A DNA stretch of 64,000 nt from Austropuccinia psidii (GCA_023105745.1 JALGQZ010000011.1:49400698-49464697), one strand, 5' to 3'; shown: positions 44,960 through 58,194, numbered from the stretch's first letter. The notes: generated by a model not told the origin, from the letters alone. A program made the numbers and translations.

Positions 44960-47900
44960 TCATTGATGAGACTGTTCAGTCCTCCTAGAGGCTCTGAATC
45001 TCCTTAAATGAAGGTTCCCATCTGGTATGGCATCCTCTGCCAACCGTTTGTCTTTATCTGCTGTCTGGTTCTTGAATCTGACTAGGTATTGTCTTTGATC
45101 CTTCCCATTGAGTCTGATCTTCCTGGCCCTGATGATCTTACTCACAGGTCCAGGGGAGTCCTCCACTTCCACTATCTCTTGTGGTGTGGGGCTCTTTCTC
45201 CTGGAGGGGAATTTATCCCCCTCTGTCTGGAAGTATGGTTTGACCAAACTCACTGGAAAGACTGGATGTTTCCTTAAAAACTCCTCAGTGAGTTTGACTT
45301 CCACTGCATTTTTTCCTATCAACTTAATGATAGTAAAAGGTCCTACAAATGAGTCCCTCATCTTTTTAGGTCCTTCGAGATTGTTGAAGTTCAGTTTAGA
45401 CACTAACACCTGGTCCCCTTCCTTGGAGTCAGGTTCCATATGTGATTTGTCCCACCTCTGCTTATTGTATTATTTTGCCTCAGCTATGCATTTGGCAGCT
45501 GTGTCACAGGCCCTCTTCCACATATCATGGAAGTCTTTGGCTGTGGGGTGGATAGTCAGGAGATTTTTCTTCAAGTGATCCACAGGCAACAGGGGGTTCC
45601 ACCCTTTCTCCACCAGTGCAGGTGTTTTAACTGTGGTGGAGTGCTGGCTTGTATTATAAGCCAGTTGGACTGCTGGTAAGAGGGTAACCCAATCATGGGT
45701 GTATCCCTCATGGCCCTTGTATTCCATGCCATATGCACAGAATCTTCTTAGGATGTCCTCCATTGTTTGGATAATCCTTTCAGCTAGGCCATTTGTTTGT
45801 GGATGATAAGCTGTGGAAAAAGCAAGTTTGGTACCAAGCATGTCATATTAGTCCAAAATTCAGATGTGAATTTTGGGTCCCTATCACTAATGATGATCTT
45901 AGGGACTCCACAGGTAGATATGATGTTATTCCAAAACAACAGAGCAGTATTCATGGCTGTGTCTTCTTTATGGCATGGTAGACACCTCATGCTCTTGCTA
46001 AACCTATCAACTATGATCAAACAGGCATTGTAGTTTTCTTTGCCTCCTGGGACAAGTCCTGTAACCCAGTCCATGTTGATGGTTTCCCATGGGTGCTTGG
46101 GTTCTTCTATGTGTTGAAGTAACCCATACTTCTTCCCATGTTTCCTATTTGCCTTTTGGCATCTTTCACAAGTGTTGATGTATTCACTCAGCTCTTGTTC
46201 CAACTTGGGCCACCAAGCTGTGCTTGCTACCCTCTCTTTGGTCCTGTCTTCACTCATGTGTCCCATATAGGGGCAGTCATGGCATTCTTGTAGGATCAAT
46301 GAGATGTGGTCTCTGTCTACCACTGTGAGTGCACTTGTGTGCTTTTCTCTGTGGTAGAGCAGTCCATCTATAAGAAAAAACCTATTGTCCTTATAGGCCC
46401 TCAACCAGGGTTCTTCCAGCTGGGTTTCCAGTTCTGGACTCCTGTACCTTTGTTGAAGGAGTTGGAGTAGTATGCTACACTGTTTGTGTTTAGCATAAGA
46501 CTTCTGTACTGCACTGAAGAATTCATTGTGCAGTTCTGAGGAGCTTATTCCCAGTATGGGAGTTTCTGTCCCTTCTGAGTCAGTGTTTCCACTGTCAAGG
46601 GTACCACTTTCTGGTGCCCATTCAGATAATCTGAAGTTCTTCCTCCTATCTATTTCCATGAAATGGATAGGGATTTTTGCTGCAACTTCTGGGTCATAAG
46701 CTGGATTTCTTTTGACATTTTCCAGTGGCCATCTGCTGAGGCCATCTGCATTGGTATGGCTTTTACCTTCCTTGTATATTATGGCCATGTTCCCTCTATA
46801 CTCCTGGATGGCTATTTGCCATCTCAGCATATGTCTATTTGTAGTCTTCATGTTTAGTAAAGACTTCAAGGCTGTGCAGTCTATGTAGACTTCAAAGACT
46901 GCACCCTCCAGATAATGATGGAGTTTTTCTAGAGCCCATACTAGAAATAGACATTCAGTCTGGGTGGCCCCATACCTGGCTTCTGAATCTTTCAGCTGCC
47001 TTGAGATGTAGCAAATTACTCCTTCTCTTGGTTCACCATCCACAATTTGTCTCTGGTGAAGGGCTGCTCCTAGGCCTTGACTGCATGCTGCATCTATATA
47101 TAACTTGAATGGTAGTTCAAAGTCAGGTAAGATGAGCACAGGTGCATTAGTGAGTTCATATTTGATCCTCTCATATGCATCCCTCCTTTCCTTGGTTATT
47201 TCAAAAACTACCTCTTTTGAACATAACTTGTATAAACTACTAGTTATGTGTGCAAAGTTTTTGATATGGTTTCTATAGTAGCTAGCAAACCCAAGAAAGG
47301 ATTGCATCTCTTTGATGCTTTTTGGTACTGGTTTTTGCAGTACTGCTGCTACTTTATTCTGGTCAATTGCCAGACTAAGACCTGAGACTTTATGTCCTAG
47401 AGCCAGTAACTCTTGTTGGCCAAAATTGCACTTTTTAAGTGAAATTTTCAGATTTATTGGTGTGCATTTACTTAGAACTCTGTCTATGTATTGCACATGG
47501 TCTTCCCATGTCTCTGAGTATATAATGATATCATCAATATATACTACCATCCAGCCTTCCAATATTTCATCTTGAAATATTGTGTCCATCATCCTTTGGA
47601 AGTGGGCTGGTGCATTTTTGATGCCAAATGGCATTCTGGTGTACTCATATATGCCCATATGGCATATTATCCTGAGTAATTTCATGGAGTTTGGTTTAAC
47701 TCCATTTTGGCGGAAGGCTTTCATACAATCCATTTTGGTTATGTATTTGGCTTTAGCCAGTTTATCTAAGGCATGAGGTATCCTGGTTATGGGGTACCTG
47801 TCTGCTTTTGTGTAGTTGTTCAGAGCTCTGAGATCTCCACACAGTCTAGACTTGCCATCATGCCAGGTGATTAGGACAGGGGTGGTGATTTCCACTATTT

Positions 47901-48981
47901 CATTATGTCCAATCTTCCTAATAACATCCATGTCCAGGAGTTCATTGAGATGTTTCTCAATCTCTTTCCTGGTCTCCAGACTTGCTGGGTAAGGAGGTCT
48001 CCTTAACATGGGTGGATAAGGCCTTTCTACCACCAGATATAGTTCTATATCATGGCCTTTGATCTTGCCTAATGGTTCTTCACCAATGGCAAATGCTGGT
48101 CTGTTCTTTCTCAGCATCTTCAGTAAACTTAGTTTTTGTTTACTGGTGAGGGTAGTGCTAAGCTGTCCCTCTCTGAATTCCTTCAGAAGTTCCTCTAGTG
48201 GATCTTGAGAAGATATCTGGTATATGTCAAGTGAAAATTTCTTTTCCTTGTTAGTACCAATGGTGATGTGCCTATTTTTACTGTTGTAAATGTCTATGCC
48301 ATACATCCTCTGGTAATCTGTTCCCAATAAAAACCCTTGGATGTGGGCATCATTAAGCACTACAAACTCTGGGTTGAGTCTGATATTACCCTTCCTGTGG
48401 GGTATAATTATCTCTTTGATAATTGTCCCAATGGAAGTCATATTCCCTGATGCACTTTTCAAGTTCTTTGCCTTAGTGGGCAAGAGCTGTTTTTCCCAGT
48501 TTGGGAAGTGGGTATCCAGATAGTTTCTGGCCACTATGGAGCAGTGTGCTCCACTATCAATGATAAGTGGATGCTGAGCATTGTCAATACAAACAGTCAT
48601 TTTTGTGGCTGGTCCATGTATATATGCCATTCCTTTGGTTGGTGTAACCAGGAATGTTTGTGCATCTTGTGTATGTTTGCACAAGTTTTTATTAGCAGTG
48701 TCCTGTGGCATGCCTGCTTCCAACTGTATGTCCTGAATTTCTAGTGGGGTTTCCTCTTGGTATTCCACTAAAAATTCCTCTCTAGGGTCTTGGTCATCAT
48801 CAGATGGTTCTCTGATGGCATCACCCATAGAGTCTGATTCAGAATCCTCTGTTGGAGGTTCTTCCTCAGGGACTTTCTCTATGGCATAGACTTTCTTCTT
48901 TGCCTTTGGACAGCTGTTGGCATAGTGGTCTGTTGAACCACAGTTGTGACAAGAATTCCTCTTCTTTGCCACTTCTGCCAC
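44960..48981 (-). pseudogene. D pol with zinc knuckle (PR-RT-RNase H-IN)
   Basis: One frame of 1,065 codons (48981-45784) runs from the CCHC knuckle ([14 protein letters not shown]) straight through protease (IDSGAHC), RT (YIDD), RNase H and most of integrase, with no shift between gag and pol. A 4-bp deletion near 45840, just after [14 protein letters not shown], shifts the frame before the catalytic glutamate. The rest continues in 45841-45470 (LAERIIQT, with the glutamate present) to a TAA, and then 45439-44960 to the normal C-terminus. Close to C pol across its length. Integrase would be truncated, so this copy is probably inactive. Confidence 0.88.
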
Positions 48982-50445
48982 TCTTTCTTTGGGTTTGTCT
49001 TTAAACTCTACCCTGAAAGGTTGTTTCTCTTTGAAACTACTGCTCCTATATGGGGTGAATTTCCCTATATTAGTCCTTTTCCTTATGTCTTGTAAGGTGT
49101 TGGCAATATCATCTAGAGTTCAATTCTGGTTGCATCTGCATTTTACTGCATGCTCTAGCTCTCCTGGCAATTGTTTCAGGAGTTTGTGATTCCTCATTTG
49201 GATGTTCATCTGAGGATCAATGGCTTTAAGTCTTTTAGACTGTCTAAGACACCACTCATATGGATCTTTGTCCACAGAGTACTTGTCATTTTCAAATGAC
49301 ATGGTCTTTTGCCATATCCAAGTTCCATTACTGTACTTTTGGATGATTTAACTCTTCCACCATGGCCAGTTTCTCCTGCCATGGATTTCTTTCATTTCTG
49401 TGTACCATATACTAGCATGACCTTTAGATGCAGTATTCAATCTAGCAGTGATCCAGTAGTCTGGTATGCTTGGTACATCAATGAAGAGTCCATCAATATA
49501 ATCTATGAGTTCCATATGATCATATTCTCCTGATCCAGAGAATTTGGGCCAGTTTGAGGCCTCAAGAAGCTGTTTCAAGGCTTCCTTCTCTGAATAAGAC
49601 ATGCCATCTCCATCTTGGTATTGTGATGGGGATCTTGCCTTATTCATCAACATGGCATCTGGTTTGATGTCATCTGGTTGATATGGATTATCCATAACTT
49701 GGCCTTGTGGTTGGGGCTTAAAGTTATGGTAGGCATTAAACAATTTATTAATGTCTTGGTCCAGACACTCCCTGTCCCTTGTGCTGTGGTGTTGTTCTTC
49801 AAAGACTATATTCAGTCTTTTGTTGGTTTCTTCAGAGGCTTTGCTCAGTTGAGCATACCCTTCTTGAAGATTTTTAACTATCTGTTCCAAGGCGGCTTGA
49901 GTTTGTCTCATCCTCTCTTGGCCAGCTTTAATTTCTGCAAACTGCTTTGCAGATTGTTCAGCATATTGGGACATTTGTAACCACAGTGTATCACTGTTGA
50001 TGTTACTCTCAGATGTGACAATGTTATTTACAGTCTGAGTGGGGGTAATGTTTCCATTACTAGGACTACTGACTCTAGAGTGGTTTACAACTACTTCTGG
50101 TTCTTGTGTACTTCTTTTACCAAATCTAACAGCTTCTGGATCATGGGGTCTGAATCTTTCCTCCTCTGGTTGAAGGAGGCTTTGTTCTTGCCCTTGTTTC
50201 CTTGTCTTCTCCTGGAAACTTCCTGGAATTGTGAAGAATGGTGACTCTTGGCCACTGATGTGCTGGTTTCTGAATGGTGTGAAGCCACTGGAGAGCTGAT
50301 TTGGCCTGCTCCTTGTGAACCTGAAGGAATCTGAGTAGGCCCTGTCTGGGTTAATTGTTCTTCTATTGCTTGGATAGTGGCTTGATTCTCCCTTATACTC
50401 TGTGCCCTTGCCTCCAGGAGTCTGTGCTGCCTGGTAGGATTCCAA
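48982..50445 (-). pseudogene. D gag
   Basis: In frame with the knuckle and pol. The open stretch is 50445-49348; nonsense codons are TAA at 49348-49350 (CAA in C) and TGA at 49120-49122 (TGC in C). Coiled-coil N-terminal region and capsid-like block [16 protein letters not shown] as in C. A further TAA at 50485-50487 lies in the upstream part of this frame, which overlaps ORF1. Confidence 0.75.
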
Positions 50446-51163
50446 CCTTTGGTGATTTCCATAAGGTCTTTGAAGTCTATCTCTTTAAGACAGATCTTCT
50501 GGCAACTTGATCCAAGTTCTGCCCAGTGAGCTGCTAGGTTGAACCTCTTGTTGTCCATGCTCCATTGAAATAAGTCTTTGAGGAGTTGGTGGATCTGAAG
50601 AACTTGATCCATATCCTTCCAGTCCTCTGGTTTGAGGTTTCTGTTGAATTGGAGTGTGAATGGCAAGGTTGATATTATCTCCCTCATTGTTTTGCCATCC
50701 ACCACTGTGTCCAAGGTGTCGTCTTGTTGATCTTCTGGTTCTGGACAATCCTTCTCTGTCCTCTGGCTGGTTCCTTTGGAAGCCAAGATCTCTGAGGTGT
50801 GCAGGGGACATATCAGTGTTTGCAAGCAGTCAAAAACTTTATGTTCTTAGGGTATTTACCTTTGACTGTGCCTTGTACAAATTTATTGTCTGCTGACTTG
50901 GGCAGTTTGCCTTTGGAAGTTACAACTGGGTTAATAATTGTAATCTTTCCTGTACAAGTGGTTAAGGTTGGTTTACCTTGTATTGAAGCAGAGTTTTGTG
51001 ATTTTCTACTCCTCTGGGTGGCTATTGGTGTCCACTTCTTGGCTGTAATTTGACCTTCACTAAGCCTCTTCCCTTTGCCCTTGCTGCCCTCTGGTTCTGG
51101 GGGCGGGTGTCACTGGTATGTTGGCCTGTGACTGGGTTTCAAGTGGTATGAAATTTTCTTCCA
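50091..51163 (-). pseudogene. D ORF1 (exons 2 and 3)
   Basis: Exon 3 (50791-50091, 701 nt) is open and the same length as in C. The intron 50859-50792 is 68 nt, as in C, with the donor GTAAAT, branch CTGAT and acceptor CTCAG all kept. Exon 2 (51163-50860) is 304 nt against 300 in C, owing to extra bases near a GCCCCC run at about 51100, so it is frameshifted. The leader acceptor reads CCAT instead of TCAG and the leader donor reads GTGATT. The gene is dead at its 5' end, though exon 3 is well kept. Between 51164 and 51740 only non-coding leader is seen. Confidence 0.65.
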
Positions 51164-51739
51164 ATGGATCAAACAGGAAAAAAGAGGGCTTATGTCAGTG
51201 AAGACTCCTTAAAATGCTGGTTTTGCACGTCTAAGAATGGCCTCTGGGATTGTATATTATTACAATATGCCCTTTTATTATGACAATGTAATTGAATTAA
51301 CAATTCCACGTCAAAAAATAGAGCTTACTGATATGTGTTATACTGTTTGTATACCAATATCTCACAGAATACTTGTAGTTAGCAAGTATAACCTGTCAAA
51401 AGATGGTGTATTACAGGGCAATTGAGTTAACAATGTGCCCAAACACGCCTCAACTGTTGGTTTATCAGTATAAGCTGTCTTAATTCACTTAAGAATTAAG
51501 GCTGTATTAGTGGCTTAAAATGTTTTTATATACAAAACACGCCAAAAATACTAGTCTTGTTGTTATTAGCCATGTGACAGATACTCTATAATATATGATT
51601 ATTTATGAAAGATTTAAAAATATATATAAAATATATATTCATAGAGAAAATTATGCCTAAAAAAAGGTAAAAACAGGTGTCAATAAATGATAAAAAAGAG
51701 AAAAATCACTTGTAAGGTCCAAGAATAAGTAAAAAACAC

Positions 51740-51755
51740 ATCCAGGCCCCCAAAA
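51740..51755 (-). other. D primer-binding-like site
   Basis: TTTTGGGGGCCTGGAT on the minus strand follows the LTR end directly, with the same core as in C. Confidence 0.55.
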
Positions 51756-53186
51756 TGTCAGGGTGAGTCTATGATGAGAGTATTAAAAAGTATTTACAAC
51801 TCTTAACTATGACTGTGACATGGTTAAATAAAGATTTAAAAGATTTTATAAGAGTTAAAGATGGTTTAATTTAATAATAAGAGGGCTTTACTATAAGGAA
51901 TATACTGGTGGTGAGCGCTGTTGAAAGCCCTGGGTGCAGCTTTACCTGTTGGGTTACAATAACAAAGACTACAATACTCTTAAACCTGGTTATTACCCAA
52001 GGGTAAAACTGTTTTCTTACAGTTTTACTACGTAGGGTATTCAAGAGCAGGATGAGGAGACAATTCTGGCTGTGAAAAGCCTCCTTTTTATCCTGAAATG
52101 GGGTGGAAAGGGTGCTAGACCTTTCCACGTAGAGGAAGTGAAGATTTTTTCACTTTCTAGTACTGGCTTGTGGTTTTCCAACAGCCTGTATAGCCTGTAT
52201 TGGGCTCAGATGTGGTTTTGAAACCACATCTGGGCGGCTTTCACCAATACAGGGTGAAAATTTTCATCTGGGGACCTCACAGCCTGATTCTGATGTGTAT
52301 GACGCGTAGAATGCTGTACAGAAACTGTATGGGACCCCAGTATTGACTGAAATATGAGGTATTGAAGTAAAAACATGCTTCTTTGTCTATTTGACACCTC
52401 ATATTCATGATTATGGGATATTATCCCATGGTAAGGCTGTATATGACAGCAGGTGGGATTTTGCCCTTAAAACAGCCATAGCTTTGTCAATTCTTGAGAT
52501 ATCAACCTCAAAATTGGTTTAGTGTGTAGCCCTGAATGTGCTCTACACAATAGTACCTCATTTGATATGTGTATCATTAAATATGGCAAAGTTATCCCAT
52601 GTGCAAGATTTTTGTACATTTGCGTGTTTTAGGCAAAAAGCTGTATTGAGCTTGTTTGCCCCATAACTTCTGCAGTAGTTGAGATATGGGGAAGTGGATG
52701 ACACCATCAGATAGTCCTGATTGTGCTCTTTCCAAAAAGACCCCACTTCAGGTATCCCACACTAAAACTGTAGAACTTAGATGAGAGGTGAATGTTTTAT
52801 TCACCCTTATTTGGCCTGAAATTGACCATAGCTCCAGTAATATTGGTGCTAGCTCAGTTTGGCTGGTACCATTGGATAGCCCTGGCTTAGAGCTTAATTT
52901 TGAGTACCCATTTGATGGGTTTAAGCCTCTCCTTGTAGATCTTAGATGAGAGGTGAAAATTAAGGTTTATGCTCAGCAATAACTTTGAGCAGGAATAACT
53001 TTGTTATTTCTAGTCCTATGGTGATGAGACTTATATTTTCAGGAAGGGGTGATTTTCCTCTTTCTTTTGATACCTTTTGAGCTGATTTGGCTCAGCTCCA
53101 TGTTTTGGTGGTATCTTGGCTATACCATTGGTTTATCGTATTTTGGCTGTCATGCTTGTGCTCTGGTTTTGAGTCACAGGCTGACA
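51756..53186 (-). repeat. D 5' LTR, 1,431 bp
   Basis: On the plus strand TGTCAGGG to GGCTGACA. It has a small deletion near 51985 relative to the other LTR. Palindrome and TATA-like features are as in C. Confidence 0.93.
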
Positions 53187-54005
53187 GTTATGCCATTTGG
53201 GCTCCCCAATGCTCCTGCCTCTTTTCAAAATCCTTTCAATGATATTTTCACTTCTTTCTTATATATTTAATTTGTGGATTATCTGGATGATATTATGGTA
53301 TTCTCTAAGTATGAGGATGAGCAAGTCACTCATGTTTTCACTGCTGTTTCCAGAATCAAGGCTAATAACCTGTTTGCAAAGGCGTCCAAGTGCCTTTTTC
53401 ATGATTAAATTGTTGAATACCTGGGTTATGTGGTTTCTTCTGAGCGCCTCAAGATGGACCCAGAAAAAGTCGAGAAAATTTTTAATTGGCCTCCTCCGAG
53501 AAACCTCAAGGCTCTTCAATCATTCCCTAAATATGCCAACTTCTACTGCTGGTTCATCAAAAATTATTCCAAGACGATCAGTTTACTAACCAAATTCCTC
53601 AGGAAATATTCAGTTTTACCGCTCAATCAGGAAGCTCCTAGCCAGTTTTGCCAACTCAAAGAGGCTTTCACCACCTCTCCAATGCTTCTCTACCAACCAT
53701 TGTAGAGAACAATGCATCAGAGTATATAGAAGGTTTTGTACTGAGTCAGGTTTCTGACTCAGGAAAACATCCCATTTCATTGGATAGCTGCAATCTTCTT
53801 CCAGAAGAGCTCAACTATGATATTCATGACAAGAAGCTGCTTGGAAAATTCTGGGTTCTCAAGTGCTGGAGGGCTTTCCTTCTTTCTCTTTCTCTTCCTT
53901 TTGAAGTACTCACCAATAATCCTTCTCTTCAATAATTAATGACCTAAAAGGTCCACACTCACCATTGAGCCTGTTGAGCTGAAATCCATTTCTCAATCAC
54001 TTGCC
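53187..54005 (+). pseudogene. F' chromovirus part 2 (RT C-terminal half, RNase H start)
   Basis: Continues exactly where part 1 stopped: VMPFGLPNAPASFQ, then YLDDIMVFSK (intact catalytic block), YLGYVVSSERLKMD, NWPPPRNLKALQSF, and RNase H traces (EGFVLSQVSDSGKHPI, ELNYDIHDKKLLG). Several stops interrupt it. The alignment with F ends inside RNase H near 54005, followed at once by LTR-like sequence, so integrase, chromodomain and the LTR start have been deleted. Confidence 0.82.
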
Positions 54006-54570
54006 TTTGCGTATTTTGTGCATTTTTGCTGTATTCAGCTGTATATGCCATTTTCCCATGTATTATAGGAAATATTTCCAAAAGGCCATATCAGGCCTTT
54101 TGAGGCTTAAGTGCCATTTTTGTGCATTTTGTGCACTTTTGCGCAAATACAGTTTTTAAGCTGTATTAGCTGTATCTGGCCAAAAACCCAATATTGACCA
54201 AATACCACAAAATACACTTTGTCACATCTGAAACCTCAAAAACCCAAGTTTCACTCTTATCCCCCTGGCATCATTCCAAAAGACCTTTGGCCCCATTCAA
54301 ACCCCAATACCCAAAATGCCATAAATGGTTTTACACACCATTATGCACCTTTTTTCACCAGAAATTCCATGGTTCACAAATAAAATTATTATTTCAATCT
54401 TTTATTCAGGTCATCAAGGCAGCATGTCATCCAGAGGATTCATCAAGGCTCAAGGACCAGTGTAAATCTCAAATACCAATTTTTTCATCAAGCAATCATT
54501 GGCTATTCTCATTCACAGTATTCCTCCAAAGGAATACTGGCGATATATTCTCAAGGGATATTTAAGAGAC
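54006..54570 (+). repeat. Chromovirus LTR fragment, probably the 3' LTR of F'
   Basis: Aligns with the middle of the solo LTR (about 23600-24190), including the TGCATT/TGCGCA tract, CATAAATG-TT-TA-ACCATTATGCACC, and CAAGGCTCAAG blocks, in the same orientation as F'. It stops at GAGAC (54566-54570), where F begins. Its right part should lie beyond F, outside the window. Confidence 0.7.
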
Positions 54571-56179
54571 TGTCACAATCACGAAGAATAACCCTCCTCC
54601 ATTGTTGTTGCGGCAATTCCAACTTGGGACCAAGTTAGGGCCAATTGCCCACACCATATCTTTAGGGCCAATTTGGCCCCTTCTGGTGCTCTAGGGAATT
54701 TTGGCCATATCACTATTCCCTGGCCTTTTATGGCCTCAGGCCATATGCTGCCATCATTGGCCTCCTTGGCCAATTCTCACATCCCCAACCCCCAGGCTTC
54801 TATCTTTGTTTTGGGCCTGGGGGGTCTCTCTGTCTTCTTGGGTATTCTGGGTCCCCTAGCGATCATCATTGGGTTTGGTCCAACCCTTTTTGTTAGGGGG
54901 TCCTGGCCTAAATGGCCTTTCTGGGCCAATTAGGCCCCCTATGGCCTCTATGGTCCATGGGCCAATTAGGCCCCTTTTGGCCTAATCCAATGAGGTCAAA
55001 AGGGGCCAAAGGATGCAGCTCATTAGTCCCCAAGACCAGGTGGGTCCCAAACCACAATCGAGCCCACCTGAGCCAATCTTGGCCCCAAATTCCATAAAGA
55101 CCCTCAGGACCCATTTTTGGCGAATACCCACCATGGCCTTTGGTAACCACTAGAGGCCACCAGATTAGCTCAGCTAAATCTTTCCCTCCACCTTAAGGGG
55201 AATTTTTCCATTCCTCCATGCACCCTGTACTCAAGGTTGCAGGAGTGTTGCATATATGGTATTATATACCATTATGCACCATTTTTGCTCAGCAATTCAA
55301 CGTTGACATTTTCACGACCCAATTCCATCTTTCCAAATAAAGGTCCCAAAATCCAACGCCCATTTCAAAGGAAGATTTCTTAACTCATCAGTCTGGCAAT
55401 TCATGGCGGAAATCAGAAGACCATTCAAGGCTCCCAATCACCTGGCCCTGCAGGAGTTGGGTTGGCAATTTCATTCAGGATTGCTCCAAGGGCCATTCTC
55501 AGAGGTTATACATTCTTTCAATCAGTTGTCAAGGCATCAAGTATTTCAATACTCCTTGGACAACTCAATTGGTCCATACAGGCGTCAATCAATCAACCTG
55601 TATGTACTTGGCCCAATTGGGCCAATTCATATTCCACTGTGGGAATTCAGCCACACAGTTCAATTTTCAAGATGGCCAGATCTGTATTGACCCAATTCAG
55701 ACAATACAGCCAGTGACTCACCTTCCAGGATCAGTCTTTTAGCTTTTTACATATACTAGCCACCATTCAGCACCTGGGGACTTTTTCCCCAGTTAATTAA
55801 TATATTGGATTTATTTCTATCTATATTTTCTTTTACTTCATTAAAGTTAATACTGATAATCTTAAGTCAGTCATTCAGCACCTTTTCTCTTTTCTTCCTT
55901 GCCTGTCAGTTGATATTGGTGGTGATATCCTTTGCTAATTCCATTCCCTTTTCTGGAAGGTTGAAATAATGAATTGAGGATTCACTTAGTTGGCTTCTTG
56001 GCCTTTGGCCTTTGGCTTCTTGTCCTTTTTCTGTTATCTTTGGCATACTTGTCTTTTCCCTTATTTTTCTTTAAAGAAATTTAATATTTATTATTCCTTA
56101 TATCTTTTCAAGCCCTCCAAGTGAGTTCTTGATTCCTGAGTGCCAGGCCACTCTTGCTTCCATAAGAGCCCCTGTGACA
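54571..56179 (+). repeat. F 5' LTR, 1.6 kb
   Basis: TGTCACAATC to CCCCTGTGACA. The first 99 bp match 63902-64000. The left half is rich in GGCC. No gene supported inside. Confidence 0.9.
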
Positions 56180-56955
56180 TTATATTAACTAGCTCATAAT
56201 TTTTCTTCTGTTCATTTGTTCTTATATTTTAATTCATTCATTTCACTTCATCAAAATCATGACTCTTTAACATTTTCTGATATTATGATTTATTTGTAAC
56301 CTCTCAAATTTCTCTCATTCATTTCTTCATTCTGAAATTTGAAAGCTGACCACAATTTTATCTTTTGTTTATCTCTTTTAAAATCTTATCTTATTTTCAT
56401 CTTCATTCAGTTCATCAAATCCTTTGTATTCAGGCCCACATTATTGAATTTCAAATTGATCTTTATTAGCATTCAGACATGTCTTCACATCAAGATTCAT
56501 ATTTGATTTGTTCTTCAATAATTTTAATTTTTTCAAGAAGATTTCACTTGATTTTGATTTTGACTGATTGATTTGACATAAATTGACATTGACTTCAACA
56601 TAATTAATTGACCTGAAGATTTTATTGATTTTGCTGATTTTTCACATCAAGAACTTTGACATAAATTGATTTGCCTCAAGAATTCATTTTGATTGATCGA
56701 TTTTCTGCAAGATTTTGATTTTGAATTGATTTGACGTTTGATTTTGATTGATTTGATTTATTTGATTCATTGACTTCAAGTTTTCATTTGTTATTTAATT
56801 GATTGATTTACCTGAAGATCTCATTTGATTAATTGATTATTGATTTACTCCTCAATATTTGATTTTGATTTGCTCTTCAAGACTATTTTGGCTTTGCCTC
56901 AAGTTGCTCATTCAAATTTTGATTATTTTCATTTAAACTCTATTTTTATTCAATC
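56180..56955 (+). other. F leader, T-rich with ATTGATTTGA-type simple repeats
   Basis: No TGG-type primer site follows the LTR (TTATATTAACTAGC), unlike the other groups. From about 56520 to 56880 the sequence is a degenerate repeat of TTGATTTGA-like units. No gene seen. The gag ATG follows at 56956. Confidence 0.6.
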
Positions 56956-58131
56956 ATGCCACTCCAAAATTCACCTCCTGCAAGACAGACAAGACCTCAG
57001 GCTGTTCTCACTCCTACTCCAAGAGCTCCTCTTGATGGGACCCCAGCAGTTCCACCACTGAAGCCCCAATTAGACAGAGGACCAATAAAGGAGGGAGCAG
57101 CACAATCCAGGAAGGAAGGAAGAGTGCCAAGAAGATCCAATTCTTTCTCAGAAGTAGTTGGCAGTTTTCCAGGCATGTCAAGGACTATTTTTAGAGGTCC
57201 AGGTGAAGATGGTGAAGAGGAGGAGGAGAATTCCGTGGAAGAGGAAGAGTCTGATGGCACTAAGGCTGCTTCTGCTCCTGTGGGAGAATCTGAAGGCACC
57301 AGAGGACCAACTCTAGCCCAGTCTGATAAGCCTGTCACTGACCAGACTGAACCATCCTTATTGGCCATCATGCAGCAAATGACACAAATTATGGCCAATC
57401 TTCAAGCTGCTGCATCTTCTGGAGTTTCCAGACCACTAGCCTTCAAGACTCCATTTATGAAGGCACCCGAATGTATTGATGGGACTCAGCCCTTCAAAGT
57501 CAGAAGCTTCATTCAGTCTTGTCAAATTATCTTTCACAATGACCTGGCAAATTACTCTCAAGACAAAAAGAAAGATCTTTATGCCACTTCATTCTTAGTT
57601 GGCAGGGCTGCAAAATGGATTGAGCCTTATCTTCCCAATCTCAATTCATGGCCATTGTTTGAATCCCAACTCTTCACTTTATTTGGGGACCCAAATGAAG
57701 TTAGAAAGGCTGAAGCAGAGTTGGATGGCCTTAAAATGAAAGAAGGTGGGCATGTTGCCTTATACATTGCTGATCTCAGGAGTTTGGTTTCAAGAATTGG
57801 AGATTGGGGTGAAAGGGCTCTTATTCATCATTTCAGGAAGGGTATGGCTGCCAGGATTCTGGATCAATTGGCCTCCCATCCTTAAAATATTGATTCTCTT
57901 CAAGACTTAATGGACGTCAGCCTGGAACATGATACCAGGTACCATGAGAGGCAAAAGGAGAAGAATCATCATCAAGAGAAGAAGCCTTAAGCCTCAAAGT
58001 CAAACTCTTCTCATCATCAAAATTCTTCAAGCTCAAGTCATAAGAAGAAGAATTTTCATTCCCAAAAGCGGGACAAGCCCCATTCTTCCTTGTTAAATAA
58101 GGGCTTCAATTTAAAAGGTTCTGAAAAATAA
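56956..58131 (+). pseudogene. F gag, first tandem copy
   Basis: ATG at 56956, open for 309 residues to TAA 57883-57885; the second copy has GCA-AGA there, so the stop is a mutation. The N-terminus is proline and basic rich (TPTPRAPLDGTP), then an acidic run (EDGEEEEE). The capsid-like domain includes MKAPECIDGTQPFKVRSF, GRAAKWIEPYL and FTLFGDPNEVRKAE. Homology continues past the stop to about 58131 (DKPHSSLLNK block), then stops before the zinc knuckle. A leader-like segment and the second gag follow. Confidence 0.85.
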
Positions 58132-58194
58132 AGACAAGTTTTCATCTTCAAATCTTGATTCCTGTTCATTTTATTTCATTTTTATCCTGAAATC

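Larger units (their letters stand above)
43494..53186 (-). mobile_element. D: Ty3/Gypsy LTR retrotransposon (gamma group), complete but inactivated
   Basis: A 9.7 kb element of the same family as C on the opposite strand. LTRs are at 43494-44935 (3') and 51756-53186 (5'). The target duplication differs by one base (GTCAT and GTTAT); F has GGTTATGCC at this point, so GTTAT is the original. Gag, pol and ORF1 carry a handful of lesions. D is useful as a reference because its gag and pol are in one frame. Confidence 0.92.

Noticed and set aside
45108..45578. 156-residue open frame on the plus strand across D
   Set aside because: It is the reverse reading of conserved D pol. Its counterpart in C (35531-35977, minus strand) exists only because pol is conserved. 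No motif of its own.
57000..57398. 133-residue minus-strand frame opposite F gag
   Set aside because: Antisense shadow caused by the proline and acidic codon bias of gag.
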